Program-made: the position numbers and the translations under genes
The notes under the pieces: model-generated
What the model was told of the DNA's origin: nothing
Database searches by the model: none
What the model saw: the letters and a program-made list of their open reading frames with translations, nothing else
Shown here: one piece after another, positions 1-11,849 of the stretch
Numbering within the stretch: position 1 is the first letter of the stretch
Layout: the number at the start of each line of letters is the position of its first letter
NCBI GenBank assembly: GCA_029844215.1
Contig: CM056729.1
Location: 5,270,001-5,334,000, forward strand
Reading direction: 5' to 3'
DNA: 64,000 nucleotides
Source of the DNA: Przewalskia tangutica
Lineage: Eukaryota; Streptophyta; Magnoliopsida; Solanales; Solanaceae

Positions 1-71
1 AGTAGGTCTATTTAGTTAAGCCTCATAAATATTTAATAATAATATAAAAAGTAAGAAAAACAAATATTGAT

Positions 72-687
72 TTATGGGAGTTGATAATTGGGAGGACATG
101 GCTTAAAACAGTAGCACTGGCGGTTGTCGCACACCCCATATTGATAACCCTCACTTTTGCAAGAAGATGTACACTTTTCCGCAGGTGGCGTTTCTACACA
201 TGGTCCCTTGTATGTGCGGCTTTGAGCTTGACAAATATTTGCCTCTGTCATATCCAAAAAAAAAAATAGAAGTAAGAATAAAATGAAATAAATAAAGGAG
301 AGAGCTTACTGGCGGTTAAATAAATAAGGTTGTAACATGGAAAATTTTCTAAATAGAGTGGAATTGATATAGATGATTCATAAGGGATGTTTTTTTTCGG
401 TTTAACCATTTTCTGGTATTCGAAATCTACTGATTTGACTAATTTATTTTCGCGTCACGCAAGACTCAGAAAACACTCTCTAGCTACCAGAAACAATTAT
501 TCATCTAGATTTGAAATGTAAGTCAATATAAAAAATGAAGTTCTAGACAATGGATTAGAAATTGTGACACTTCTTAATTTTTTATTTACAAGTAAAAGTC
601 TAAAAGAAAAGAGATGGTACCTGCATTGCCCATGAAAAACAGCACCAGAAAAAATACAACTTTCAACAAAGGCGAAGAATATTCCAT
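72..687 (-). CDS. Secreted plant defensin, copy 1 (two exons)
   Basis: Two exons on the minus strand: exon 1 is 621-687 (ATG at 685-687) and exon 2 is 72-244 (stop at 72-74), with a 376 bp GT-AG intron at 245-620 and a codon split after its first base. The 79-residue precursor starts with a hydrophobic signal peptide of about 22 residues ending GNA, encoded by exon 1. The mature part has eight cysteines at about 27, 38, 47, 51, 61, 66, 68 and 72. Their spacing (CxxxC, then CxC near the end) is that of the cysteine-stabilised alpha-beta fold of plant defensins, and GVCDNRQC fits the gamma-core GxC...C. The C2-C3 loop is longer and the C5-C6 loop shorter than in common defensins. Secretion and antimicrobial or signalling activity are inferred from the family. 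Exon 2 encodes the same residues as copies 2 and 4. Confidence 0.85.
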
Positions 688-741
688 CTTTTTTGTTATC
701 TATTCAAAAGGTATTTTTGATAATGAAAATGATGAAGCACT

Positions 742-935
742 ATGCTTATCTTATATAGAGTTAATAATTCACTACTATTTAATGACTTTCTCTTTAATTA
801 TCTGGATAATAGATTTTCTTACTAAATAGTGCCCTACTATGAAACTCATTATATAGTAAGAAACTCCACTATACAGATAATTAAAGACAAAGTCATTAAA
901 TAAAAGTGAATCATTAATCTATATATGATAAGCAT
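742..935 (-). promoter_or_regulatory. Defensin copy 1 promoter inside an inverted repeat
   Basis: A TATA box (TATATAAG, minus strand, 750-757) lies about 65 bp upstream of the ATG. It sits in one arm (742 to about 836) of an imperfect inverted repeat whose other arm is about 841-935. The arms align over about 95 bp with scattered mismatches. The centre is an A/T-rich turn. The mirror arm contains a related ATATATGATAAG. The structure occurs in all four defensin copies. Confidence 0.6.
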
Positions 936-1475
936 GGTACGGATGAAACTGGATATTGTTACTATTTAATAACATTCTTCCATTTTCTTTAAATATATAG
1001 TCTAATGCAACACTTTGCACCCATATAACCATTTTTTTTAATTTCCATCTGCATATCTAATATTTTTTTTGTGACAATATTTAAACACTTTTATACGTTA
1101 TTATATATATATATATGAATACCACCTTAGACTATTTTCAACGGGTCATTGACACTTATGCCCCTATTTTGTGTTAGTCTGTAATTTTTGTCCCTAGGGA
1201 CACATAACTTTTTCGCAGTGTATAAGTTTATATTTTCGCATTATAATATCTCATAAGTGATGCCATGTGTTCTTAAAGAACTTATGCTCCGCTAGGCATA
1301 AATTCAATTATTAAAGAGCAAAATTTAAAAAACAACACATTTGAAGGGCTAAAATTAAAGACCAGCCATTTGAAACGAAAATCGTGCAATTTGTTCATTT
1401 CCAACAAGTCTAACCAAATCCAAAAGCCTTCAAATTTGTAGACATGATATTTTGAATTGTTAACTATTGTAATTA
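936..1475. other. Distal upstream region of defensin copy 1, no gene seen
   Basis: AT-rich DNA with a short TA run near 1104-1116. The same sequence recurs upstream of copies 2 and 3. Copy 4 loses similarity just after the TA run. The weak open frame on the minus strand at 1282-1539 runs across a transposon boundary and has no family signature, so I do not call it. Confidence 0.5.
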
Positions 1476-1670
1476 GGTGGTGTTTGGCCAAGCTTCTGAC
1501 TTCTTTGGCCAAAGACCCTCTTTCCAGAAGTAGAAACACTTTATTCAGAAGTCAAAAATTGTTTATAGATGGGAAGAGAAGCAGAAACACCAATTTGATG
1601 CTTCTGGAGAAGTGCTTCTGGGATGCCCTTTTTGCTCATTCATTAAAAAAAATTTGGACCCATTTACCAT

Positions 1671-2176
1671 TAGGGATGTCAATGGGGCGGGGCGGGGGCG
1701 AGACAAGGGTACCCCATACCCGCAACCTAAAATCCACCCCCACCCCCACCACACCACCCATCACGGGTAGTAATTCCTCCACCCATCCCCGCCCCACTTA
1801 CCCCGGCGGATATCCACTTACCCCGGCGGATATCCACTTACCCGGCGGGTACCCATCACGGAAAGTAAAAATAAGTTATATAAGAAAAAAAGGAGGTCCA
1901 TGAAATGGAAAAAATGAACTTTTTTCACTATGATGTATCGAATATCAAAGTTTGAAACTTTATCAAAATATTAGGAATATTAAAAGGTTAAAATAAAGCG
2001 TGAAATTTATTTAGAAGAAGACGAAAAAATTTCTCGTCCTTTCAAATGATCACAATTGTAAAAAAAAAAGAAAAGAGAAACTCCAATGTTGTTGCATACG
2101 CACAGGTAGAGTTATTGCATTATACCATACATTTTCACACAAAAATATTAAAAACATTGAAGGGTACCGTACACTT

Positions 2177-2216
<40 letters not shown>

Positions 2217-2519
2217 GGTTGATGACTTGACAAAAATCAAGGAGTCTTGACAAGAATGAGAGATTTCAAGTCCTTGTCTAGTTAAGAATACCAGAAAATC
2301 AACATAATTAAAAAATTCAACACAAACATGTACGAGGCGGGTAGCGGAGAGGATACGGTGCGGGTCTTATATGAAATCCACCCCCGCCCCACTACCCATG
2401 GCGGGTAGCACTTTTGATACCCATACCCGCCCCACCCCCACCAAATCATCCCCATACCCGCCCCAACTGGAGCGGGTGCGGGGCGGTACCCGCATTTACC
2501 CTCCCCACTGACATCCATA
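1671..2519. mobile_element. Nested hAT-like non-autonomous element, copy 1
   Basis: Starts TAGGGATGTCAATGGGG and ends with the near-complement GACATCCATA. The left flank carries TTTACCAT, which is an intact 8 bp target duplication in the sister copy at 6122-8885; the right flank here has decayed. The interior has GGGCGGG/ACCCGC-rich subterminal repeats and a short AAT microsatellite of about 13 units near 2178-2216. No coding capacity. Confidence 0.6.
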
Positions 2520-2581
2520 TTAATATTTTCTTTTCACAAAATTCATTTTAATCTCATATAATATCCCCATATAAAATAAAA

Positions 2582-3400
2582 ATTTGTGAGTAGGGGTAGG
2601 GGGGGCGGGTAAGGGCGGGAGGGTAAGAAAAAAAATCATTTTTTTTTATAAAAGAAACAAAAATATGAAATAGAAATTGGAGGATGCGTAGGACAATGGG
2701 ATGGGGTGGGAGTCGGGGTAGGGGCGGGGGGGGTAAGAAAAAAATTCATTTTTTTATAAAAGTAACAAAAAATATGAAATAGAAATTTGAGGATGGGTAG
2801 GGCAATGAGGTGGGGTGGGGTGGGGGGTAGGGCGGGGATAAGAATTGTTTTTATATTTTTTAATATTTTTTTTTATAAAAGTAACAAAAAATATGAAATA
2901 GAAATTTGATGATGGGTAGGTCAAATGGGGTTAGGGGTGGGGGTAGGGTGGGGGTAAGAAAAAAATTCATCTCTATTCGGGATGATCGAGAAGGCAAATC
3001 TCGTGTACTTTATGGCGAGTTGAAAGTCGCTGACCCCGAAGGATAGTGAGTGCATCACCAGTGGCATAAGCAGAGGGATTTTTTTTATAAAAGTAACAAA
3101 AAATATGAAATAAAAATTTGAGGATGAGGTAGGGCAATGGAGTGGGGGATGGGGGTAGGGAGGGGGGGGGGTAAGAAAAAATTTCATATTTTCAATCATT
3201 TTTTATAAAAGTAACAAAATATATGAAATAGAAATTTGAGGTTTGGGTAGGGCAATGGGGGTGGGGTTGGGGGGTAAAGGGGTGTAAGGGGGGGGGGAAG
3301 AAAAAAAATCATATTTTTTATAAAAGTAAAAAAATATGACATAAAAATTGAGGATGGGGTGGGGGTAAGTGTGGGTAAGTGGGGTAGGCTTGGACATATT
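2582..3400. repeat. G-rich minisatellite, array 1
   Basis: Tandem, diverged units of roughly 90-130 bp alternate an A-rich half (ATAAAAGTAACAAAAAATATG type) with a G-rich half made of GGGTAGGG/GGGGTGGGG runs. Each G-rich half has four or more G-runs on the plus strand, so G-quadruplex formation is possible. Proline-rich minus-strand open frames here are artefacts of the repeat. An unrelated insertion of about 110 bp interrupts it at about 2967-3080. Confidence 0.75.
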
Positions 3401-3785
3401 TGAGTCATTGACTATCATATTGTCGTTACATTTCTTATGTACAATATAATATTATTTTTTGATTAAATGTTGCAATTAAATAATTCTAAAAAAAATTATT
3501 AAATTGTAAAGATATACTAATTTTTAGAAACATTTGATAGAAAAAAATATTTTAAATAGTTTTAAATCTATTAAAAAGAATATTATAGTAAATTTGCATA
3601 AATGTTGGCCAAACAGGAAACTGTTTCTGTTTCTCAGAAGCACTTCTATAATTATAGGCCAAACATCCTAATTAATTCTCCAGAAATAATTTATGCAGAA
3701 CTACTTCTGAGAAACAGAAACACCTTTCCAGAAGCTTGGCCAAACAGACCCTTAGTATTTTTATGCAGTTTCCAAATATGCAAGT

Positions 3786-3969
3786 TAGAGGTTGATGGAG
3801 CAGTATAAGGAGAGGAAGAGAGACTTACATATGGTTTTCATCAACCTCGAGAAGGCATACGACAAAGTTCCTAGGAAGGTTCTTTGGAGATATTTGGGAG
3901 TTAGAGGTGTACCTGTGGTGTACACTAGGGCGATCGAGGATATGTATGATGGATCCAAGACCAGGGTAC
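3786..3969 (+). mobile_element. RTE-type LINE fragment (start of RT domain)
   Basis: Encodes a reverse-transcriptase segment (DLEKAYDKVPR-type motif followed by GVPVVYTRAIEDMYDG). Its left end follows ATATGCAAGT, the same insertion point as the longer LINE at 20,394. It is truncated on the right at a duplication breakpoint, where LINE sequence ends at about TACGGATA and the next defensin unit begins. Confidence 0.7.
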
Positions 3970-4541
3970 GGATAATATTATATATTAATTGGGTTAGAAG
4001 GCCAAAAATTTGGGAGTTTGATTTCAATAAATTGGAAGAAAATAATGAAGAATCAATAATTAATACTATTCCTTAAACAAAATCCATTAATCTGTTTTTA
4101 TAGACCACAATAGTCTTCCTTAATTCCTACCCAAGTCAGAGCTTGGAATAAGCTCCTCTTTATACGCAATCTATTCAAGAGTTTAGGCTCTTAATTTAAT
4201 TTTTTTCATCTATGTTTGGGTTGTCACTATCGATTGTACTCATGGCGAGGGGTTCCATATGTAGTCGCGATCATGCACATTTTTTGTCCTTTTTTCTTAA
4301 AACAAAATTTTCCTAAAGATAAAGAATTAAAGTTACTAAAATTAGTTGAGATGTGCGAAAATGTATTCCAAACACAATAACCGTATACCAAAAAGAGGTT
4401 GGACATAGTATTAAAATTCCCAATAATATTCCACAATTGAACATCAAAGAATACATTAGTTCAGAGGCCAAGTAGGTCTATTTAGTTAAGCCTCATAAAT
4501 ATTTAATAATAATATAAAAAGTAAGAAAAACAAATATTGAT
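3970..4541. other. 3' flank of defensin copy 2, no gene seen
   Basis: Duplicated AT-rich sequence that also precedes copies 3 and 4 (18,381-18,950 and 36,985-37,555). The 69-codon minus-strand frame at 4227-4436 recurs in the other units but has no recognisable domain, signal peptide or composition typical of a gene. Confidence 0.5.
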
Positions 4542-5163
4542 TTATGGGAGTTGATAATTGGGAGGACATGGCTTAAAACAGTAGCACTGGCGGTTGTCGC
4601 ACACTCCATATTGATAACCCTCACTTTTGCAAGAAGATGTACACTTTTCCGCAGGTGGCGTTTCTACACATGGTCCCTTGTATGTGCGGCTTTGAGCTTG
4701 ACAAATATTTGCCTCTGTCGTATCCAAATGAAAAAAAATAGAAATAAGAATAAAATGAAATAAATAAAGGAGAGCTGCAGTAAGGTGACGGTTAAATAAA
4801 TAAGGTTGTAACATGGAAAGTTTTCTAAATAGAGTGGAATTGATATAGATGATTCATAAGGGATGTTTTTTTTCGGTTTAACCATTTTCTGGTATTCGAA
4901 ATCTACTGATTTGACTAATTTATTTTCGCGTCACGCAAGACTCAGAAAACACTCTCTAGCTACCAGAAACAATTATTCATCTAGATTTGAAATGTAAGTC
5001 AATATAAAAAATGAAGTTCTAGACAATGGATTAGAAATTGTGACACTTCTTAATTTTTTATTTACAAGTAAAAGTCTAAAAGAAAAGAGATGGTACCTGC
5101 ATTGCCCATGAAAAACAGCACCAGAAAAAATACAACTTTCAACAAAGGCGAAGAATATTCCAT
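4542..5163 (-). CDS. Secreted plant defensin, copy 2 (two exons)
   Basis: Exon 1 is 5097-5163 and exon 2 is 4542-4714; the intron is 4715-5096 with a GT start and an AG end. The predicted 79-residue precursor matches copy 1: a signal peptide of about 22 residues, then eight cysteines in the defensin order, ending in a short PPNYQLP tail. The TATA box TATATAAG is at 5226-5233 (minus). The intron carries small indels relative to copy 1, for example an insertion near 4729 and around 4775-4785. The coding sequence is conserved, which fits a recent duplication with function retained. Confidence 0.85.
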
Positions 5164-5217
5164 CTTTTTTGTTATCTATTCAAAAGGTATTTTTGATAAT
5201 GAAAATGATGAAGCACT

Positions 5218-5374
5218 ATGCTTATCTTATATAGAGTTAATAATTCACTACTATTTAATGACTTTCTCTTTAATTATCTGGATAATAGATTTTCTTACTA
5301 AATAGTGCCCTACAGATAATTAAAGACAAAATCATTAAATAAAAGTGAATCATTAATCTATATATGATAAGCAT
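5218..5374 (-). promoter_or_regulatory. Defensin copy 2 promoter, inverted repeat with shortened loop
   Basis: Same inverted repeat and TATA box as the other copies. The centre lacks about 36 bp present in copies 1, 3 and 4 (the segment containing ACTCATTATATAGTAAG), so the two arms are closer and one arm is shorter. Confidence 0.55.
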
Positions 5375-5911
5375 GGTACGGATGAAACTGGATATTGTTA
5401 CTATTTAATAACATTCTTCCATTTTCTTTAAATATATAGTCTAATGCAACACTTTGCACCCATATAACCATTATTTTCAATTTCCATCTGCATATCTAAT
5501 ATTTTTTTTGTGACAATATTTAAACACTTTTATACGTTATTATATATATATATATGAATACCACCTTAGACTATTTTCAACAGGTCATTGACACTTATGC
5601 CCCTATTTTGTGTTAGTCTGTAATTTTTGTCCCTAGGGACACATAACTTTTTCGCAGTGTATAAGTTTATATTTTCGCATTATAATATCTCATAAGTGAT
5701 GCCATGCGTTCTTAAAGAACTTATGCTCCGCTAGGCATAAATTCAATTATTAAAGAGCAAAATTTAAAAAACAACACATTTGAAGGGCTAAAATTAAAGA
5801 CCAGCCATTTGAAACGAAAATCGTGCAATTTGTTCATTTCCAACAAGTCTAACCAAATCCAAAAGCCTTCAAATTTGTAGACATGATATTTTGAATTGTT
5901 AACTATTGTAA
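5375..5911. other. Distal upstream region of defensin copy 2, no gene seen
   Basis: Close match to 936-1475, ending at the TTA target duplication of the next TIR element. No supportable gene. Confidence 0.5.
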
Positions 5912-6553
5912 TTAGGTGGTGTTTGGCCAAGCTTCTAGAAGTGTTTCTGTTTCTCAGAAACACTTCTTTGGCCAAACACCATCTTTCCAGAAGTAGAAAC
6001 ATTTTTTTCAGAAGCCAAAAAGTGTTTCTAGATGGGAAGAGAAGCAGAAACATTAATTTGGTGCTTCTGGAGAAGCCCTTTTTGCTCATTCATTGAATTC
6101 TTTTTTGGACCAATTTACCATTAGGGATGTCAATGGGGCGGGGCGGGGGCAAGGGAAGGGTACCCCATACCCGCCACCTAAAATCCACCCCCACCCCCGC
6201 CCCACCACTCATCACGGGTAGTAATTCCTCCACCCACCCCCGCCCCACTTACCCCGACGGGTATCCACTTACCCGGCGGGTACCCATCACGGGAAGTAAA
6301 AAAAAGTTATATAAGCAAAAAATGAGGTCCATGAAAATGGAAAAAATGAACTTTTTTCACTATGGTGTATCGAATATCAAAGTTTGAAAATTTACCAAAA
6401 TATTAGAAATATTAAAAGGTTAAAATAAAGCGTGAAATTTATTTAGAAGAAGACGAGAATTTTTCTCGTCCTTTCAAATGATCACAATTGTAAAAACAAA
6501 AAAGAAAAGAAACTCCAATGTTGTTGCATACGCACAGGTAGAGTTGTTGCATT

Positions 6554-7653
6554 TAGGGGTGTACACCGGCCCGTAAGCCGGACCGGACCGAACCGAATGG
6601 ACCGAACCTAATCCGAATTTTTCGGGCGAGGACCGGGCCGAATTTTCCGTCCGTCGGTTTTGGACCGGTTGGACCGTTTTTTTTTTTTTAAATGCAATTT
6701 ATAAATTATAAATTTTTAAGAATGTGTTCGTTTATCAATCTCATTAAATATGTTTGTTTTTTTCCTTATCCTTCAATAAACTTTATTTCATTAATATGAC
6801 TAACTTAAAGAAAATCACCAATGTACTTGGTTCAGATACGAACTCTTGAACTACTCATTAATTAAAGTTACACACCACATTTATATTTTTATTTTCTATT
6901 TGAAATTTGGACATTCACGAAACTAGTGGTGCAAAAAAGGTTAACCGGATCAAGACCGAAATTACAGATTACTCGACGAATGATTTGCCCAGTCCCCAAC
7001 CACCACCCCACCCGCCAGCCCCCAGCCTCCATCCACCCAGCCACTCCACCCGTCACCGGACGTATTGACATATCTAATATAAGTTGTAAATTGATCAAAC
7101 TTTATACGGTCATAACTTTGCGCTCGGACGTCCGTTTTACCTAAAAAAAAAATTGATTTCGCGTATTTTTTCGATACGGGGTGGCCAAACTGCAGTAGCG
7201 ATTTGATTCGTCCGATTTCTCCAAAAACGTCCATCTTGCCCCTCAATTTCTCTTTTGCCCCAAATCGTTACGTTTTTCCCATTTTCAAATCTAAATATCT
7301 CGCGATGTACAATAGATTTCAACGTAAAAATTTCGTGGCACCGCGTCCGAGAATGTCAATTTCAGATTGGAAATTCAATTTTAAAAATAAATATATTAGG
7401 TCCATTCGGTCCGGACGGAAAATTTCGGTTTTACGACCGACCGAAACCGGAATCCTTGATTTTGACGGACCGAGGACCGGACCGGAATCAACGGTCCGAC
7501 CGTCCGGCCCATTCCGGCCCGGTTCGGTCCGTCCCGGCCCATTCCGGCCCTGATCGGTCCGGCCCGGCCCATTCCGGTCGATTCGGCCGGCCCGGCCCGG
7601 TCCATTCGATCGATTCGGTCAGGTTCCGGTCGGTCCTATTTTGTACACCCCTA
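6554..7653. mobile_element. Innermost hAT-like element (1,100 bp) with perfect TSD
   Basis: TIRs TAGGGGTGTACA and TGTACACCCCTA are flanked by identical 8 bp duplications GTTGCATT (6546-6553 and 7654-7661). The sister copy has the unoccupied site near 2113-2125 (ATTGCATTAT), which confirms the insertion. Both ends are built from subterminal CCGGACCG/CCCGGCCCATTCCGG repeats. No transposase frame is present, so it is a non-autonomous hAT-like element. Confidence 0.85.
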
Positions 7654-7728
7654 GTTGCATTGTACCATACATTTTCACACAAAATATTAAAAAATTTGAA
7701 GGGTAACATACACTTTATTTTAAATGAT

Positions 7729-8581
<853 letters not shown>

Positions 8582-8943
8582 GGTTGATGACTTGACAAGA
8601 ATCAAGGAGTCTTGACAAGAATAAGAGATTTCAAGTTCTTGTCTAGTTAAGAATACTAGAAAATCAACATAATTAAAGAATCCAACACAAACATGTACGA
8701 GGCGGGTAGCGGGGCGGATACGGTGCGGGTCTTATATGAAATCCACCCCGCCCCACTATCCATGGCGGGTAGCACTTTTGATACCCATACCCGCCCCACC
8801 ACCCACCAAATCATCCCCCATATATGCCCTAACTGGAGTGGGTGCGGGGCGGTACCCGCATTTACCCTTCCCACTGACATCCCTATTTACCATTTTCTTT
8901 TCACAAAATTCATTTTAATCTCATATAATATCCCCATATAAAA

Positions 8944-9660
8944 TAGAAATTAGGGAGTAGGGGTAGGGTGGGGGTGGGGGTAGGGCGGGAGGGTAAGAAA
9001 AAATTCATATTTTTTTTATAAAAGTAACAAAATATGAAATAGAAATTGGAGGATGTGTAGGGCAATGGGGTGGGTGTAAGGGTAGGGGGGTGGGGTAAGA
9101 AAAAAATTCATTTTTTTAATAAAAGTAACAAAAAATATGAAATAGAAATTTGAGAATGGGTAGGGCAATGAGGTGGGGTGGGGTGGGGGTAGGGAGGGTT
9201 AGGGCGGGGATAAGAATTGTTTTTATATTTTTTAATATTTTTTTTATAAAAGTAACAAAAAATATGAAATAGAAATTTGAAGATGGGTAGGGCAATGGGG
9301 GTAGGGGGTAGGGGGTAGGGCAGGGGGTAAGAAAAAAATTCATATTGTTTTATAAAAGTAACAAAAAATATGAAATATAAATTTGAGGATGGGTAGGGCA
9401 ATGGAGTGGGGGGTGGGGGTAGGGAGGTTGGGGGGGGTAAGAAAAAATTTCATATTTTCAATCATTTTTTAATAAAAGTAACAAAAAATATGAAATAGAA
9501 ATATGAGGATAAGGTAGGGCAATGGGGATGGGGTTGGGGGTTTGGGGGTAGGGCGGGGGTAAGGGGAAGAAAAAAATTCATATTTTTATAAAATTTAAAA
9601 AATATGACATAGAAATTTGAGGATGGGTGGGGATAGGTGTGGGTAGGGCGGGGGGTAGGC
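8944..9660. repeat. G-rich minisatellite, array 2
   Basis: Sister of the array at 2582-3400: alternating A-rich and G-rich (GGGTAGGG, GGGGTGGGGG) half-units, about six or seven units. It lies inside the outer Harbinger-like element. Potential G-quadruplex tracts on the plus strand. No coding content. Confidence 0.75.
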
Positions 9661-10056
9661 TTGGTCATATTTGAGTCATTGACTATCATATTGTCGTTAC
9701 ATTTCTTATGTACAATATAATATTATTTTTTAATTAAATGTTGTAATTAAATAATTCTAAAAAAAATTATTAAATTGTAAAGATATACTAACTTTTAGAA
9801 ACATATGATAGAAAAGAATATTTTAAATAGTTTTAAATCTATTAAAAAGAATATTATAGTAAATTTGCATAAATGTTGGCCAAACATGAAACTGTTTCTG
9901 TTTCTCAGAAGCACTTCTATAATTATAGGCCAAACACCCTAACTGATTCTCCAGAAACAATTTCTGCAGAACTACTTCTGAGAAACAGAAACACCTTTCC
10001 AGAAGTTTGGTCAAACAGACCCTTAGTCATTTTATGCAGTTTCCACATATGCAAGT

Positions 10057-10605
10057 TAGAGGTTGATGGAGCAGTATAAGGAGAGGAAGAGAGACTTACA
10101 TATGGTTTTCATCAACCTCGAGAAGGCATACGACAAAGTCTCTAGGGAGGTTCTTTGGAGATGTTTAGGGGTTAGAGGTGTACCTGTGGCTTACACTAGG
10201 GCGATCGAGGATATGTATGATGAATCCAAGACCAGGGTACGGTTAGTAGGAGGTGACTCGGAGCACTTTCCAGTGATGATGGGGCTGCACCTGTGATCAA
10301 CTCTTAGTCCATTCTTATTTGTCTTGGTGATGGAAGGACTGACGCGATAAATTCAAAGGGAGGTTCCATGGTGTATGTTATTCGCAGATGACATAGTCCT
10401 GATTGATGAGACTCGCAGCGGAGTGAACGCTAAGCTGGAGGTTTGGAGACAGACTATGAAATTTAAAAGATTCAGGTTGAGTAGCACCAAGACAGAATAC
10501 TTAGAGTGCAAGTTCAGTAACAGGAGCGACCATGAGATAGGCGTTGAGGTGATGCTTGGTACTCATGTCATTCCAAAGAAAGAAAGCTTCAAGTATCTCG
10601 GGTCT
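10057..10605 (+). mobile_element. RTE-type LINE fragment (RT domain, truncated)
   Basis: Begins immediately after CATATGCAAGT, at the same junction as in the other units. It encodes RT blocks including LEKAYDKV, GVPVAYTRAIEDMYD, GGDSEHFPVMMGLH and the catalytic FADDIVL at about 10,380. The frame is broken (stops near 10,297 and 10,350). It ends abruptly at CTCGGGTCT, where reversed Copia sequence begins. Confidence 0.75.
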
Positions 10606-11830
10606 TAAAAGTCAAGAGTTGATGCTTGTATACTGTCTCCTTAAGATCACCGTGTAAGAAAGTATTTTTCACATCCAGTTGATGAATGGGCAATGCTTTA
10701 GAGAGAGTCAGACTAAGCACAGTGCGAATAGATTCCAGTTTGACCATCAGACTAAATGTCTCTCCACAATACATGTCAATTTTTGTGTTTTACCATCACC
10801 TACAAGACAGTCTTTATGTCTCTCAAAAGAACCGTCAAAATTTTCTTTATGAGTAAAAATCCACTTATAATGAATAATATTGACACCAGGCGGCTGGGGC
10901 ACCAACTCGTATGTCTTATTTACAATAAGAGCATTATATTCGTCATCTATGGCTAGTTTCCAATTCGCTTCATAAGGGCAGACACTGAGTTACGTGATAG
11001 GGGTGATTTAATAACATTGAAATTAAGATTAAAATATTATTTGGGTTTAAAAATACCTCATTGGCTATGAGTAATAGGCCCTTGACTCGAGATAGAATTG
11101 GACGGGATTTGAGTATTGGTCGGGTAGGCAGTGGACTGGCCAGTAGGCAGTGGGCCTGCTGGCCCAACAACAGGTAGCGAACAACGTGGAAGTGAAAAAT
11201 TAAGTGGGCCAGAAATTGGACCTACACCGAAAGCAGAAGTTGATTCGATAGGGGTATTTGGTCGTGACTCGGGAGCAATCTTGAGATTGGGACTGGGCCG
11301 AGACACGGGAACGGTGGCAAAAATAAATGGGCCATGTGATTTGGGCCAGCAGGCAGTGGTCTTGCTGGCAAATTTTGGACGGGATAGCTCAAATAAATCG
11401 TGGATAATATACGGTGATAGCGCATCATCAAAAAAATTATACGAACTAGACACAACAGAAATTGGTTTTTATAAAAAATAACATGGCGACTAATTATGAT
11501 TTTGGTAGAGGATAAATCAAAAATTTTATAATCACGATGGTTTGATGGATAACCCAAAAACACACAAGCGGTAGAACGGGCTTGAAGTTTATTTATTGTA
11601 GTAGACATGAAAAGTGGATAGCATAAACACTCAAACACCCTAAGATGAGAATACAATGGGTCTTTATTGTAAAAAAAAATTAAGTGGGGATTGATATGCT
11701 AAACCTTTGCTAAGGAGGTAGGTAGCCATTTGTAACGCATGATGCCAAAAAGATGGGGGTAATGAAGCATGAGCTAGTAAGGTTGGGCAGAATGAAATAT
11801 GTTCTTTGATGTAGACATGACAAAAGAACA
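10606..11830 (-). pseudogene. Reversed Copia polyprotein fragment (integrase C-terminus to RT), block X
   Basis: On the minus strand, reading from high to low coordinates, fragments resemble the Copia integrase C-terminus (LRVFECLCYP, ARSTACVFLGYP) and then the RT start (IHQLDVKNTFLHGDLKETVY near 10,660-10,740). Gag, protease, the RT catalytic YVDD and RNase H are absent. The frame is broken at several places. It joins LINE sequence directly at 10,605/10,606. A second copy lies at 30,945-32,190. Confidence 0.75.
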
Positions 11831-11849
11831 AGAGGAGAATTACAGATTT

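Larger units (their letters stand above)
1476..3751. mobile_element. Harbinger/Tourist-like TIR element, copy 1
   Basis: The left end reads GGTGGTGTTTGGCCAAGC and the reverse complement of the right end reads GGGTCTGTTTGGCCAAGC. Both are flanked by TTA (1473-1475 and 3752-3754). A TTA target duplication and GG-starting TIRs fit PIF/Harbinger (Tourist-like) elements. The site is empty in the third duplicated unit near 20,360. There is no transposase, so it is non-autonomous. It contains a nested hAT-like element (1671-2519) and a G-rich minisatellite (2582-3400). Confidence 0.65.

Noticed and set aside
614..829. 71-codon plus-strand frame beginning MVPALPMKN, seen in all four units
   Set aside because: It is the antisense of defensin exon 1 and its promoter inverted repeat; conservation comes from duplication.
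3196..3418. Proline/threonine-rich small proteins on the minus strand (also near 9108-9689 and 13,150)
   Set aside because: Antisense of the G-rich minisatellite; no start context, domain or conservation beyond the repeat itself.
4227..4436. 69-codon minus-strand frame conserved in three units
   Set aside because: Conserved only because the units are recent duplicates; no recognisable domain or signal peptide.
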